From the NCBI GenBank assembly GCA_030418115.1, contig JAUHQD010000007.1, forward strand, positions 124,001-188,000: a stretch of DNA of 64,000 bases. Reading direction: 5' to 3'. Each line of letters begins with the position of its first letter. The stretch's first letter is position 1. The notes beneath the pieces are model-generated. The model was not told the DNA's origin. It did not search any database and was given only the letters and a program-made list of their open reading frames with translations. The stretch comes from Alteromonadaceae bacterium BrNp21-10 (GTDB lineage: Bacteria; Pseudomonadota; Gammaproteobacteria; Enterobacterales; Alteromonadaceae). Positions 36,629 through 45,522 of this stretch are shown piece by piece. The translations under genes and the position numbers were made by a program.

Positions 36629-37597
36629 ATGGAAGAACATAAACGCACGGCAGAAGAATATATTATTCTGTCACTCACTGGAGCCAGTACTTTACTGATC
36701 GCACCATTTTTTATTATTCGCTTTCTCGAACAACATTGGTCTTTAGCGACATTAGATTTAGTCGCAGTATTGACCATGGCTGCTATATTCGTCCGTGTAT
36801 GGGTAAGTCATGAAACCTATCGAGCTGGGCAATTACTGGCTTTTTTGTGCGGTAGTTTATTGTTTGTCACCGTTTATCTCGGTGGAATCGCTCAGTTGTT
36901 CTGGAGCTACCCTGCTCTAGCGGCGATGTTCTTCCTGTTAACACCACGTCTAGCGGCTTTGTTATCCATACTCATATTATTGTCATTGTTACCTATCGTC
37001 ACCGCTGAGCCGGATGTGAAGTTTGCGGCGACTTATTACGTATCTATTATTGGTGTGTTGTCGTTCAACTATGTTTTTGCCTATCGTACTCGTGAGCATA
37101 GTCAGCAACTTCAATTATTGACCACTAGTGACTCGCTAACCGGCGCCAAGAATCGTCGAGCATTCGAAGAAAAATTATTGGATATTGTGACATTGCAACA
37201 ACGACATCCTAGTCCAGTGGCCATGATCCTTTTTGATGTAGACAATTTTAAATTATTGAATGATAAACATGGCCATCAACTTGGCGATCATATACTAAAA
37301 CAAATTGCTGATGTGATTAGACAACGGATCCGTACCACCGATAACCTTTATCGATATGGCGGTGAAGAGTTTGTGGTGATTACCGAAAATGCCACCAGCG
37401 ATGCCGCTGCAAAATTGGCTGAAGAATTGCGCAATGCTATCCAATCCAGCATTGAATTAGCCAAATATTCGTCGACTATCTCTTTAGGCGTGGCTCAATA
37501 CCACATTAATGAAAGTGGTTTTGATTGGTTAGCTAGAGCCGATAGAGCAATGTATCAAGCCAAAGCCGCAGGTCGGAATCTCAGCAGAGTGGCATAG
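36629..37597 (+). CDS. Membrane-anchored diguanylate cyclase
   Basis: About 322 residues from ATG 36629; TTG 36584 or GTG 36587, overlapping the hemH stop, are alternatives without a clear ribosome binding site. Five or six hydrophobic segments (about residues 12-170) form an integral membrane sensor domain. A GGDEF domain (about 180-320) follows, with DSLTGAKNRRAFEEKL, DVDNFKLLNDKHGHQLGD, and the active-site RYGGEEFVV. It therefore probably makes cyclic di-GMP. No RXXD inhibitory site is obvious just before the GGEEF. It is downstream of hemH, possibly in the same transcript. Confidence 0.9.
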   Translation: MEEHKRTAEEYIILSLTGASTLLIAPFFIIRFLEQHWSLATLDLVAVLTMAAIFVRVWVSHETYRAGQLLAFLCGSLLFVTVYLGGIAQLFWSYPALAAMFFLLTPRLAALLSILILLSLLPIVTAEPDVKFAATYYVSIIGVLSFNYVFAYRTREHSQQLQLLTTSDSLTGAKNRRAFEEKLLDIVTLQQRHPSPVAMILFDVDNFKLLNDKHGHQLGDHILKQIADVIRQRIRTTDNLYRYGGEEFVVITENATSDAAAKLAEELRNAIQSSIELAKYSSTISLGVAQYHINESGFDWLARADRAMYQAKAAGRNLSRVA

Positions 37598-38019
37598 TTT
37601 AGCTGCAGCATTTGGCATTCTTGATGAATATTGTTGAGGTAAGGTGCCGTCATAAAACTGTCAATATCTTTTACAATGCTATTTTAAACCTAGCCTTAAT
37701 TTTTATAAGTTATTGTTATTAAAGTACAAAATAAACTGGCCTAATAATTGCTTTGTATGAAATGTGAAATGATATCAAGTTTTATAGACGAATTGGCAAC
37801 AAGGTCAGTTTAGTCGAACAGTTTATTTAGCATTGGGTTATTACGCCAACGGACTTGCGCTTAGGCCCAGCCTCCAGTTACCTCACCTATTTGGGTGAGG
37901 TGATTTTTTTCCTTCTACCATCACTATGCGTATACCTATGTATAGTCCTGCTTATTGTTAACTTATCCGCATAACTTTATGATCGCCTTTTAAAATACTA
38001 CCGATGTGGATGTTTAGAA
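37598..38019. other. 422-base gap with an orphan terminator, possible sRNA or long 3' UTR
   Basis: No open frame with a ribosome binding site is seen. The only strong element is the rho-independent terminator at 37880-37910, about 280 bases beyond the GGDEF stop. Either the cyclase transcript has a long 3' UTR or a small RNA ends here. No known sRNA family is recognised. Confidence 0.4.
37880..37910 (+). terminator. Rho-independent terminator without an adjacent gene
   Basis: An 8-bp stem ACCTCACC (37880-37887) with GGTGAGGT (37894-37901) has a six-base loop and is followed by GA and T7. Confidence 0.85.
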
Positions 38020-38025
38020 GTGGTG

Positions 38026-38802
38026 GTGATACGCGTTGTATTATTATTAATATTTTTTGCTAGTTGTTTATTGCCGTCTCATGCCGGCGAAAATGTAAAA
38101 CTATCGCGGACGGGTATTTGCCATGATAACGGTAGTCGTTATTTCCCGCAGATTAAACACTTTCAAGGTTTTGACTCTCTTGAGGCTTGCCAAGCAGCCG
38201 GTGGTCAAATTGTTAATCGCAACAGCCGAGCTCCTTCGGTAACAGCATCTATCATTAGTGATTCAATTTCAGTCAAAACTAGCGATTATAATCGTAAACA
38301 GTGGCGGCATTGGATTGATGAAGACAATGACTGTCAGAATACCCGTGCAGAAGTATTGATCCGAGATGCGCAACAAATTGATGCTTATAAAACCATTCGT
38401 CAATGCCAAGTTACTGCTGGGCGTTGGTACGATGTATATTCTGGCACTTGGTTTAATCAAGCCTCCACACTGGATATCGACCATGTTATTCCGTTGTCCT
38501 ATGCCCATCAAATAACGACAGGACAATGGTCAGCAGATAAAAAACGCGAGTTTGCCAATGATCCAGATAACTTGTTGGCAGTGAGTGCTGCCCAGAACCG
38601 TCAGAAAGGTGCTAAAGGGCCGACGCAGTGGATGCCTGCTTCAGCAGAATACCAATGTGAATATCTAAAAAAATGGCAGTATATTAGCCAAAAATATCAA
38701 CTAGCCCTTTTACCACAAGACGTGGCACTGATTCAGTCACAACTGGCAACCTCTCAATGCCAATTCGTGGCTACAGGAAATGTGTTACGTGCCGCAAACT
38801 AA
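38026..38802 (+). CDS. Secreted HNH endonuclease-like protein
   Basis: About 258 residues. Three successive in-frame GTG codons (38020, 38023, 38026) are possible starts; the last fits the AGAAG site best. A signal peptide ends near SHAG-E. A Cys-containing N-terminal module (RTGICHDNGSRYFPQ ... FDSLEACQAAGG) precedes the nuclease domain. DIDHVIPLSYAHQ is a DxDHxxPL HNH/DUF1524-type motif, and DPDNLLAVSAAQNRQKGAKGP supplies the N and second H-equivalent region. Paired cysteines fit a periplasmic or extracellular protein. It probably degrades extracellular DNA for nutrient use. It stands alone. Confidence 0.8.
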   Translation: MIRVVLLLIFFASCLLPSHAGENVKLSRTGICHDNGSRYFPQIKHFQGFDSLEACQAAGGQIVNRNSRAPSVTASIISDSISVKTSDYNRKQWRHWIDEDNDCQNTRAEVLIRDAQQIDAYKTIRQCQVTAGRWYDVYSGTWFNQASTLDIDHVIPLSYAHQITTGQWSADKKREFANDPDNLLAVSAAQNRQKGAKGPTQWMPASAEYQCEYLKKWQYISQKYQLALLPQDVALIQSQLATSQCQFVATGNVLRAAN

Positions 38803-38938
38803 GATTATCGAGGAGCTGTATTCATCTAGAGTTTGGGTTATTTAATTAACCTCGGCATTAACTAAAACACGTAGCTGATATTTTCTGTACAATGCGCCTT
38901 TGAAAATCCCCTAATTGTTAACCTAGAGCACACCTGTC

Positions 38939-40315
38939 ATGTCCAATGCCTTTTCATCGCTGAATCTCATTCCTGCCCTTGAGCAAAATCTTGAGTCCTT
39001 GGGTTTCACGCAAATGACCGAAATTCAAGCCCAAAGCCTACCGGTGATATTGCAGGGGCAAGATGTTATTGCCCAAGCAAAAACCGGCAGTGGTAAAACC
39101 GTTGCCTTTGGTATTGGTTTGTTGGCACGGTTACAGGTGAATAAGTTCAGAATTCAAACTTTGGTTATGTGTCCAACCCGTGAATTAGCCGAACAGGTTG
39201 CTGAAGAAATTCGTCGTATCGCGCGTCTGATTCATAATATTAAAGTGCTTACCCTTTGTGGGGGCACTCCCATGGGACCACAAATCCAATCGTTGGAACA
39301 TGGTGCACACATTATTGTAGGTACACCTGGACGGATAATGGATCATCTTCAACGTCGTCGTCTTAATTTAAAACACGTAAATACCTTAGTGTTAGATGAA
39401 GCGGATCGCATGCTAGATATGGGTTTTGAAGATGAAATAGATGCGGTAATAGCCAATGTGCCGAATAATCGTCAAACCCTATTATTTTCTGCTACCTATC
39501 CTGAGGCCATTGATAAAATGAGTCACAGTATTCAGCGTAATCCCCAGCGGATCAATGTGGAATCGACTCATACGTCGGCGAAAATTGAACAAATTTTTTA
39601 TGAAGTAGAAGACAGCAAGCGCGACAATGGTGTTTGCCGATTACTCAGTCATTATCAACCGAATTCAGCGATTATTTTCTGTAACACCAAAAAAGAAACT
39701 CAAGAGCTTGCAGATTATTTAGCTACTGAACAGTTTTCGGTTTTAGCTTTGCATGGTGATATGGAACAGCGCGAGCGCAATCAAGTGCTGTATCGATTTT
39801 CTAATCAGAGCGTATGTATTCTAGTGGCAACCGATGTCGCTGCCCGAGGATTAGATATCAAAGATGTAGAGGTGGTCATTAGTTATAATATAACCCCTGA
39901 TCCAGAAGTGCATGTGCATCGTATTGGCCGAACTGGACGTGCAGGCGCCACAGGCTTCGCGTTAACCTTGTGTAGTCCTAAAGAAGTTGCTAGGGCTAAT
40001 GCCATCGAAGATTATTTGGGGCAGAAAATAAGCTGGAAAAATGTCATAGGCCATATTTTTCATCGTAATCGTATTTTAGGGCCACAATACACCACCTTAT
40101 GTATTGATGGCGGTAAAAAACATAAATTACGCCCTGGTGATATTTTAGGGGCGTTAACTAAAGATGCCGGTATCGTCGGCGATGACATCGGTAAGATTAA
40201 TATCACCAGCTTTCATGCTTATGTGGCCATTAAAGCTCGCAGCGTTAAAGCGGTAATGAATCATTTACGCACAGGTAAAATTAAAGGTAAGACGTTTAAA
40301 GTTCGAAAATTTTAA
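38939..40315 (+). CDS. dbpA: DEAD-box RNA helicase DbpA
   Basis: A 458-residue ATP-dependent RNA helicase (457 in E. coli) that helps 50S ribosome assembly by binding hairpin 92 of 23S rRNA. Motifs in order: Q motif TEIQAQSLP, motif I AKTGSGKT, Ia PTRELAEQ, Ib TPGRI, II DEAD in LDEADRMLDMGF, III SAT, IV AIIFCNTK, V ATDVAARGLD, VI HRIGRTGRAG. The C-terminal RNA-recognition domain (about 385-458, TTLCIDGGKKHKLRPGDILGAL) is the DbpA-specific one. No convincing operon partner. Confidence 0.96.
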   Translation: MSNAFSSLNLIPALEQNLESLGFTQMTEIQAQSLPVILQGQDVIAQAKTGSGKTVAFGIGLLARLQVNKFRIQTLVMCPTRELAEQVAEEIRRIARLIHNIKVLTLCGGTPMGPQIQSLEHGAHIIVGTPGRIMDHLQRRRLNLKHVNTLVLDEADRMLDMGFEDEIDAVIANVPNNRQTLLFSATYPEAIDKMSHSIQRNPQRINVESTHTSAKIEQIFYEVEDSKRDNGVCRLLSHYQPNSAIIFCNTKKETQELADYLATEQFSVLALHGDMEQRERNQVLYRFSNQSVCILVATDVAARGLDIKDVEVVISYNITPDPEVHVHRIGRTGRAGATGFALTLCSPKEVARANAIEDYLGQKISWKNVIGHIFHRNRILGPQYTTLCIDGGKKHKLRPGDILGALTKDAGIVGDDIGKINITSFHAYVAIKARSVKAVMNHLRTGKIKGKTFKVRKF

Positions 40316-40328
40316 GCGTAAGACGCAT

Positions 40329-40370
40329 AAAATGTGCTAAATGACTGATTTTTGGCGCATTTGTCTTTTT
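40329..40370 (+). terminator. Possible terminator after dbpA
   Basis: An 8-bp stem with one G-T pair (AAATGTGC ending at 40337 with GCGCATTT at 40355-40362) and a 17-base loop is followed by GTC and T8. Weak but well placed. Confidence 0.4.
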
Positions 40371-40399
40371 TTTCTCCAGCATTGCGTTATATTATATTC

Positions 40400-40413
40400 T
40401 GATAACGTTTTCA
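40400..40413. promoter_or_regulatory. LacI-family operator in front of the regulator gene
   Basis: TGATAACGTTTTCA is a near-palindrome centred on AACGTT, as bound by CytR/PurR/GalR-type repressors. It sits 14 bases before the probable TTG start and just downstream of TATATT sequences (40388-40398), so it is well placed for autoregulation. Confidence 0.6.
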
Positions 40414-40427
40414 TAGAGCATTTTAAT

Positions 40428-41444
40428 TTGTCAAAATCAGGTATTAAACAAGTCGCCGCATTGTGTGGTGTATCACCCGCCACGGTCTCGCGGACCTTAA
40501 GTAATCCTGATATCGTATCCGAAAAGACCCGCGATAAAGTACTTAAAGCTGTTGAATTATGTGGGTACACACCTAATCGTTTTGGTGCTAGTTTACGCAC
40601 ACAAAAAAGTGGCAATATCGTGGTGATTATTCCTGATATTACCAATTCGGTGAATGCTGGCATTATTCGTTCCATCGAAAATGCAGCTGCCAAGGTCGGT
40701 TATTCAGTACTACTTGGCGATACTCAGCGTGACCCTGAAAAAGTAAAACACTATGCTGCCATGGTACGTTCTGGGCAAGTGGATGGCATCTTATTGTTCT
40801 CCCATCAATTTCCATTTGATTTAAAAGAAGATTCGAGTTTGCTCCATCATCTCCCGCCGATGGTGAACTCTTGCGAGCCATTAGCTCTCGACAATATTTG
40901 TAAGGTAATGATTAATAATACCGCGGCCGCCAAAATGGCGGTAAATCATTTGCTTGATTTGGGGCATCGACGAATTGGTGCCATCACTGGTAATATGGAT
41001 GCACCTAGCTCGCAAGAGCGATTAGCGGGTTATACTCAGGCTCTACAAGAAGCGGGTATTGAATTTTCAGTAGAGCTTGTGGTTGATGGCAATTATCAAA
41101 TTGAATCAGGAAAGCTGGGTGCGACAAAGTTGTTAGCATTGCATAATAGGCCAACGGCAATATTCTGTTTTAGCGATAACATTGCCGTGGGTGCCTATAG
41201 TGCGTTGTATGAAGCTAAAATTGAAGTGCCGCAGCAAATGTCGATTGTGGGCTTTGATGATACGGAATTTTCTGGTTACCTCAACCCGCCATTAACTACT
41301 GTCCATCAGCCTCTTATAGAGATTGGCCAACAATGTATGCGTTTATTGTTGGCGCAATTAAACGCTAAGCCGATCAGCAATAAATATGTGGAATTACCGG
41401 TACAACTTATAATCAGAAATAGTACCGCCAAAATTAGTCATTAA
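40428..41444 (+). CDS. LacI-family regulator, CytR-like
   Basis: About 338 residues. The helix-turn-helix IKQVAALCGVSPATVSRTLS starts four residues after the TTG at 40428. The ATG at 40341 would add 29 unconserved residues and would place the operator and the dbpA terminator inside the coding region, so I prefer the TTG. The hinge and periplasmic-binding-like effector domain (about 60-335) resemble E. coli CytR: IVVIIPDITNSVNAGIIRSIE, GQVDGILLFSHQFPF, LPPMVNSCEP, LGHRRIGAITGN, AIFCFSDNIAVGAY, MSIVGFDDTEFSGYLNPPLTTVHQP. It may control nucleoside or other catabolic genes; none is adjacent. Confidence 0.85.
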   Translation: MSKSGIKQVAALCGVSPATVSRTLSNPDIVSEKTRDKVLKAVELCGYTPNRFGASLRTQKSGNIVVIIPDITNSVNAGIIRSIENAAAKVGYSVLLGDTQRDPEKVKHYAAMVRSGQVDGILLFSHQFPFDLKEDSSLLHHLPPMVNSCEPLALDNICKVMINNTAAAKMAVNHLLDLGHRRIGAITGNMDAPSSQERLAGYTQALQEAGIEFSVELVVDGNYQIESGKLGATKLLALHNRPTAIFCFSDNIAVGAYSALYEAKIEVPQQMSIVGFDDTEFSGYLNPPLTTVHQPLIEIGQQCMRLLLAQLNAKPISNKYVELPVQLIIRNSTAKISH

Positions 41445-41476
41445 GAATTTCTTAAGAGCGCCCGAATAACCCAAGC

Positions 41477-42364
41477 TTATCCCGTTAAATACTGTTTAAA
41501 GAAATCCACGGTTCGTTGCCAGGCCAATTCGGCATGAGGTTTGTCGTAGCGGGACGTTGAATCGTTGTGGAATCCATGGTGAGCACCGGCATAGGTAAAG
41601 GCTTGATAATTGGCATTATGAGCTTTGAGGGCTTTTTCGTAATCTGGCCATTGGCCATTCACTCGTTCATCCCGTTCACCCATTTGCACCATTAATGGCG
41701 CCTTAATATTTTTAACAAGGGCTAAATCCGGCGCCGAACCATAAAACGGTACCCCCGCATTAATCACCTCTGCGTGCTCCGTGATCAGTTTATTTACCAT
41801 ACCACCACCAAAACAAAAGCCAACCGCACCGACTTTGCCGTTACCCTGTGGGAATGTTTTTAAAAAGTCTGCTGCGGCAAAAAAGTCTTGGGCAAGTTTG
41901 TCTCTGTCCATACTGCGTTGCATGGCTTTACCTTCTTCATCATTACCGGGATAGCCACCGAGTGGAAATAATCCGTCCGGTGCGAAGGCGATAAACCCTT
42001 GTTTAGCCAAGCGCCGTGCGACATCTTTGACATAGGGATTTAATCCACGATTTTCATGGATCACTAATACACAGGGAAGCTTGCTTTCTGTTTTTGTAGG
42101 GGTGACTAAATATCCACGGCCCTGACCATGGCCATTAGGTGAGTCAAAAAGGCTGAAGCTGGCTTTGATATCAGGATCATTAAATGACACCTGTTCTGCC
42201 AATGCATAATTTGGCATTAGGCCTTCTAGCAAAAATGAGGTCGTAACGGCGCCGATTGCCAGCTTACTGATACCTCGCATAAAGTCACGGCGTTCAATTA
42301 AACCGTGGGCAAATTGATCATAAAGGGTATAGGCTTGCTCGGGGATAATGGGCTTATTAGTCAT
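41477..42364 (-). CDS. Tat-exported dienelactone hydrolase family protein
   Basis: A 295-residue alpha/beta hydrolase. The N-terminus has a twin-arginine signal, ERRDFMRGISKLAIGAV, with cleavage near ALAEQ, so it is exported folded. The dienelactone-hydrolase elbow is GFCFGGGM, with Cys as nucleophile. ALVKNIKAPLMVQMGERDERV contributes the acidic residue and YAGAHHGFHND the His. It resembles carboxymethylenebutenolidase-like proteins; the natural substrate is unknown. It is convergent with the LacI gene (32 bases between stops) and divergent from msrP. Confidence 0.87.
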   Translation of the reverse strand: MTNKPIIPEQAYTLYDQFAHGLIERRDFMRGISKLAIGAVTTSFLLEGLMPNYALAEQVSFNDPDIKASFSLFDSPNGHGQGRGYLVTPTKTESKLPCVLVIHENRGLNPYVKDVARRLAKQGFIAFAPDGLFPLGGYPGNDEEGKAMQRSMDRDKLAQDFFAAADFLKTFPQGNGKVGAVGFCFGGGMVNKLITEHAEVINAGVPFYGSAPDLALVKNIKAPLMVQMGERDERVNGQWPDYEKALKAHNANYQAFTYAGAHHGFHNDSTSRYDKPHAELAWQRTVDFFKQYLTG

Positions 42365-42528
42365 TGGGTTTCATCCTGTTTGAACGTTGCACTGCCAGTA
42401 GTGTAGTCTACAAAGGTAACTACAAGGGCTATCATCAATTATCACATTTGTATCACAAGTGAAATATCTGTGAACGTCATGCTGTCTATCAATATAGGTT
42501 TATTCAACAATACTGTGGGTTGTACAAA

Positions 42529-43533
42529 ATGTTAATCAAAATAGCAGCAAAAAATGCGTTATCGGAGAATGATGTTACTGATGAGTCGGTGTACATGGAT
42601 CGTCGCTCGCTATTAACTCGCATGGGTTTTTTAGGGGCAGGGGCCCTGCTTAGCACACCATCCCAAGCAGGTATTTTTGATTTATTTGGCGGTGAAGAGC
42701 CAGAAGAAGTGGCGTTAGCCAAATTACAATATCAAGCCGCCGCTGCTGACCCACAAACATTGACCCCAGAAAACAAAGTCATCAGCCACAATAACTTTTA
42801 TGAATTTGGCACTAAGAAAACTCAACCTCAGCAAATGGCCCGTGGTTTTGTTACCGACCCCTGGCAGCTTACTGTCAACGGTATGGTCAATAAACCACTG
42901 ACATTAGATTATCAACAGCTGCATAAGCGTTTACCGTTGCAAGAACGTATTTATCGCCTGCGTTGTGTAGAAGCATGGTCGATGGTTATTCCTTGGGTGG
43001 GCTTTCCGTTAGCGGATTTAATTAGACAAGCTGACCCCACCTCAAAAGCCAAATATGTAGCGTTTAAAACCTTATATGATCCTGAACAAATGCCGGGGCA
43101 AAGTAGCCGCTTTATGGGGGGGGGAATTGATTATCCTTATGTTGAAGGTTTGCGTATCGACGAAGCCATGAATCCCTTAGCGTTTCTAGCTGTGGGTTTG
43201 TATGGCAAAGCGTTACCAGGGCAAAATGGCGCACCTATTCGTTTAATAGTGCCATGGAAGTACGGTTTCAAAAGTATTAAGTCTATTGTTGCTATTGAGT
43301 TAACGGATAAACAACCACCTACCACCTGGAATATTCTGGCGCCCGATGAATATGGTTTTTATGCTAACGTTAATCCGGCGGTGGATCATCCGCGTTGGAG
43401 TCAGGCTAGCGAACGGCGTATTACCACCGGTGGTTTACTCGCCGATAATCGCATCGCGACGCTACCCTTTAATGGTTACGCTGATGAAGTCGCGCATCTA
43501 TATAAAAATATGGATCTAAGAAAGCATTTTTAG
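42529..43533 (+). CDS. msrP: Protein-methionine-sulfoxide reductase catalytic subunit MsrP
   Basis: A 334-residue periplasmic molybdenum enzyme (formerly YedY) that repairs oxidised methionine in envelope proteins. The ATG at 42529 is preferred to an upstream TTG. A Tat signal [17 protein letters not shown] is followed by the sulfite-oxidase fold. [20 protein letters not shown] carries C146, the molybdenum ligand. Other blocks are [57 protein letters not shown], and [16 protein letters not shown]. The membrane haem subunit gene msrQ follows directly. Confidence 0.96.
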   Translation: MLIKIAAKNALSENDVTDESVYMDRRSLLTRMGFLGAGALLSTPSQAGIFDLFGGEEPEEVALAKLQYQAAAADPQTLTPENKVISHNNFYEFGTKKTQPQQMARGFVTDPWQLTVNGMVNKPLTLDYQQLHKRLPLQERIYRLRCVEAWSMVIPWVGFPLADLIRQADPTSKAKYVAFKTLYDPEQMPGQSSRFMGGGIDYPYVEGLRIDEAMNPLAFLAVGLYGKALPGQNGAPIRLIVPWKYGFKSIKSIVAIELTDKQPPTTWNILAPDEYGFYANVNPAVDHPRWSQASERRITTGGLLADNRIATLPFNGYADEVAHLYKNMDLRKHF

Positions 43534-43585
43534 ATCCCATTACTGTTGTTAGGGAATAGTTATCAAGCCAGCACTTCGCGTAACC

Positions 43586-44209
43586 TTGCTGAAAGTCATT
43601 ATTCATTTGTGTGCCTTATGGCCACTGGTTTGGCTTTACACACAAGCCTTTAATGACGGTTTAGGTGCCGACCCAGTAAAGTATGTGATCCACTTTACCG
43701 GTATTGGTGCGTTGAATATTTTATTGATTACATTGTGCATCTCGCCGATTGCCAAATATTTTCGCCAAGGTTATTTGCTTAATGTAAGGCGCTTACTGGG
43801 GCTGTATGTGTTTTTCTATGCCTGCCTGCATCTAACTAATTTTATTGTTTTTGACCTACAGTTCGATTGGCCGTTGTTATGGGGCGAAATCATCGAAAGA
43901 CCCTATATCACCGTGGGTATGGCGGCATTATTACTGTTATTGGCGTTATCCGTGACTTCACCGATGGCGATAAGAAAGCGCATGGGGGCAAACTGGCAAA
44001 AGCTACATAATTGGATTTACCTTGTGGTGTTACTGGTTTGCACGCATTTTATCTGGTCAGTAAAATCCGATATCACCGAGCCGTTAATCTACTTTGCCAT
44101 GGCCTTTGTGTTGTTGTGGTTTAGAAAAGATAAAGCATGGCGTTTTATAAAATTCTTTGGTAAGCATCGTAAGCCCCAAAACGGTATCAAAACCACTCCA
44201 AAAAGCTAA
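43586..44209 (+). CDS. msrQ: Haem-binding membrane subunit MsrQ
   Basis: At least 207 residues, with six membrane helices. MsrQ (formerly YedZ) passes electrons from the quinone pool to MsrP. Blocks match E. coli: GLGADPVKYVIHFTG, RRLLGLYVFFYACLHLTNF, ERPYITVGM, and NWQKLHNWIYLVVLLVCTHFIWSVKSD, with the conserved haem histidines. The first standard start is TTG 43586, but it has no ribosome binding site. Similarity to E. coli extends eight residues further upstream (RVTLLKV against QVTWLKV), back to an ATC codon at 43562 with AGGGA six bases before it. The true start may therefore be that non-canonical codon. Confidence 0.93.
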   Translation: MLKVIIHLCALWPLVWLYTQAFNDGLGADPVKYVIHFTGIGALNILLITLCISPIAKYFRQGYLLNVRRLLGLYVFFYACLHLTNFIVFDLQFDWPLLWGEIIERPYITVGMAALLLLLALSVTSPMAIRKRMGANWQKLHNWIYLVVLLVCTHFIWSVKSDITEPLIYFAMAFVLLWFRKDKAWRFIKFFGKHRKPQNGIKTTPKS

Positions 44210-44235
44210 TTACTGACCTTTCTCACCAGATTATT

Positions 44236-44249
44236 GTGACATTTGTCAC
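44236..44249. promoter_or_regulatory. Perfect palindrome upstream of hydrolase gene, possible operator
   Basis: GTGACA-TT-TGTCAC is a perfect inverted repeat 61 bases before the hydrolase start. It could be a dimeric repressor site; no regulator is identified. Confidence 0.35.
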
Positions 44250-44277
44250 TAGTGCCCTATTGCCCCTGTGGGTAGGC

Positions 44278-44307
44278 TATTCCTAACGAATAAATACATT
44301 AGGAATA
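44278..44307 (+). promoter_or_regulatory. Hairpin sequestering the ribosome binding site
   Basis: TATTCCTAA (44278-44286) and TTAGGAATA (44299-44307) form a perfect 9-bp, mostly A-U stem with a 12-base loop. The 3' arm contains AGGA (44301-44304), the ribosome binding site of the gene starting at 44311. Confidence 0.6.
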
Positions 44308-44310
44308 CCG

Positions 44311-45351
44311 ATGAAAACACCAATCAAAAAATTATCACTGCTAGTATTTGTTTTAGGCTGGGTGTTAGTTGGTCAAGTTGCCAAAGCCACCGAAACCAAT
44401 ACGCCAGCCTCTAACAATGTAAAAGTCGCGGTTATCGATTTGTTTGATGATTCCCGCCAACGACCGGTTAAAATATTGCTGTGGTACCCCGCAAACGCGC
44501 AATGCGAAAAAGCCGCAATCTGCTTAGCTAAAAACACCAATCCACAACAAACCGCGGTTATTTCTCATGGTGCTATGGGCTCTGCTAAGGAATATAACTG
44601 GCTTGGCTACGCGCTGGCCTCTCAAGGCATTGTTACTGTCGGGGTAAATCACTTTGGCGAGTCTTGGATCTACGGCCCAGATAAGGTTGACCCCAGCGCG
44701 GCACTGCGCTTTAACTTACGCCCACAGGATATTAGCTTTGTGCTCAATCAGCTGAGCGAGAATAAAATCGATGCTAACAGCCAAGGGCGTATTTTTGACA
44801 AGCCCCTCAATTGGCAAAATGTGACGGCCATTGGCCATTCATCTGGTGGTGCTAGCGTGCTGAGCTTAGCCGGTGCTGAATTTGATTTTGCACAAGCACA
44901 ACCTTATTGCGCCACTGATGCCGCCAAAGCAGATAAAAGTTGTGCTTATTTGGCTTTTTTAAAACCGTCTAGCCAATTACCTGCGCCAACCGCGCCTTTT
45001 ACCGATAAGCGGATTAAACGGGTTATCACCATGGATCCAGCGTTGGGGCATGTCGTTACCCAAAAGAGTTTAAATAACATCAAGGTGCCAGTGTTGGTAA
45101 TTGGTTCAAAGCGCAACGATTTTTTGCCTTTTGCTACCCACGCTGGTTTTTATGCTGATCATATCCGCACTGCTAAACGCCAAGTGCTAGACAATGGCGA
45201 AGGGCATTTTGTTTATCTGGATAAATGTGTTCATGCCTATGATGCCTTGGGTGTTCCCTTATGCAAGGACGCCGAAGGGGTGGATAGGGACGGTGTGCAC
45301 AAAGGTCTTTATCCAGTCATATTTGGTTTTATTTATAGCACTGCTAATTAA
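44311..45351 (+). CDS. Secreted alpha/beta hydrolase (dienelactone hydrolase/PAF-acetylhydrolase-like)
   Basis: A 346-residue exported protein with a signal peptide ending near AKAT-E. RPVKILLWYPAN, AVISHGAMGSAKEYNWLGYALASQGI and the nucleophile elbow GHSSGGASV place it in the group of predicted dienelactone hydrolases related to bacterial PAF acetylhydrolases. ITMDPALGHV and VPVLVIGSKRNDFLPF supply the strand before the acid, and NGEGHFVYLDKC the His. Several cysteines suggest disulfides. The substrate is unknown. Translation may be controlled by the hairpin that pairs with its ribosome binding site. Confidence 0.82.
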   Translation: MKTPIKKLSLLVFVLGWVLVGQVAKATETNTPASNNVKVAVIDLFDDSRQRPVKILLWYPANAQCEKAAICLAKNTNPQQTAVISHGAMGSAKEYNWLGYALASQGIVTVGVNHFGESWIYGPDKVDPSAALRFNLRPQDISFVLNQLSENKIDANSQGRIFDKPLNWQNVTAIGHSSGGASVLSLAGAEFDFAQAQPYCATDAAKADKSCAYLAFLKPSSQLPAPTAPFTDKRIKRVITMDPALGHVVTQKSLNNIKVPVLVIGSKRNDFLPFATHAGFYADHIRTAKRQVLDNGEGHFVYLDKCVHAYDALGVPLCKDAEGVDRDGVHKGLYPVIFGFIYSTAN

Positions 45352-45423
45352 ACTGCTCCAAGAACTTCGAATATTTTGGGGATTAATTCCCTGCTAATAA
45401 TTAGAAATGCAATACCCAGTAAA

Positions 45424-45455
45424 AAACGTTTAGACGTCTAGACGTAAAGATGTTG
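45424..45455. promoter_or_regulatory. Tandem MetJ operator (four met boxes)
   Basis: Four contiguous eight-base boxes, AAACGTTT, AGACGTCT, AGACGTAA and AGATGTTG, match the MetJ consensus AGACGTCT; the second is perfect. They lie 68 bases before metA, so metA is expected to be repressed by MetJ with S-adenosylmethionine. Confidence 0.88.
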
Positions 45456-45522
45456 ATTTTCTACTAAGTGATTGGCAAGATAGCCTCCTGTATTATTCAT
45501 TACCTATTTCGTAGGAGTCACT

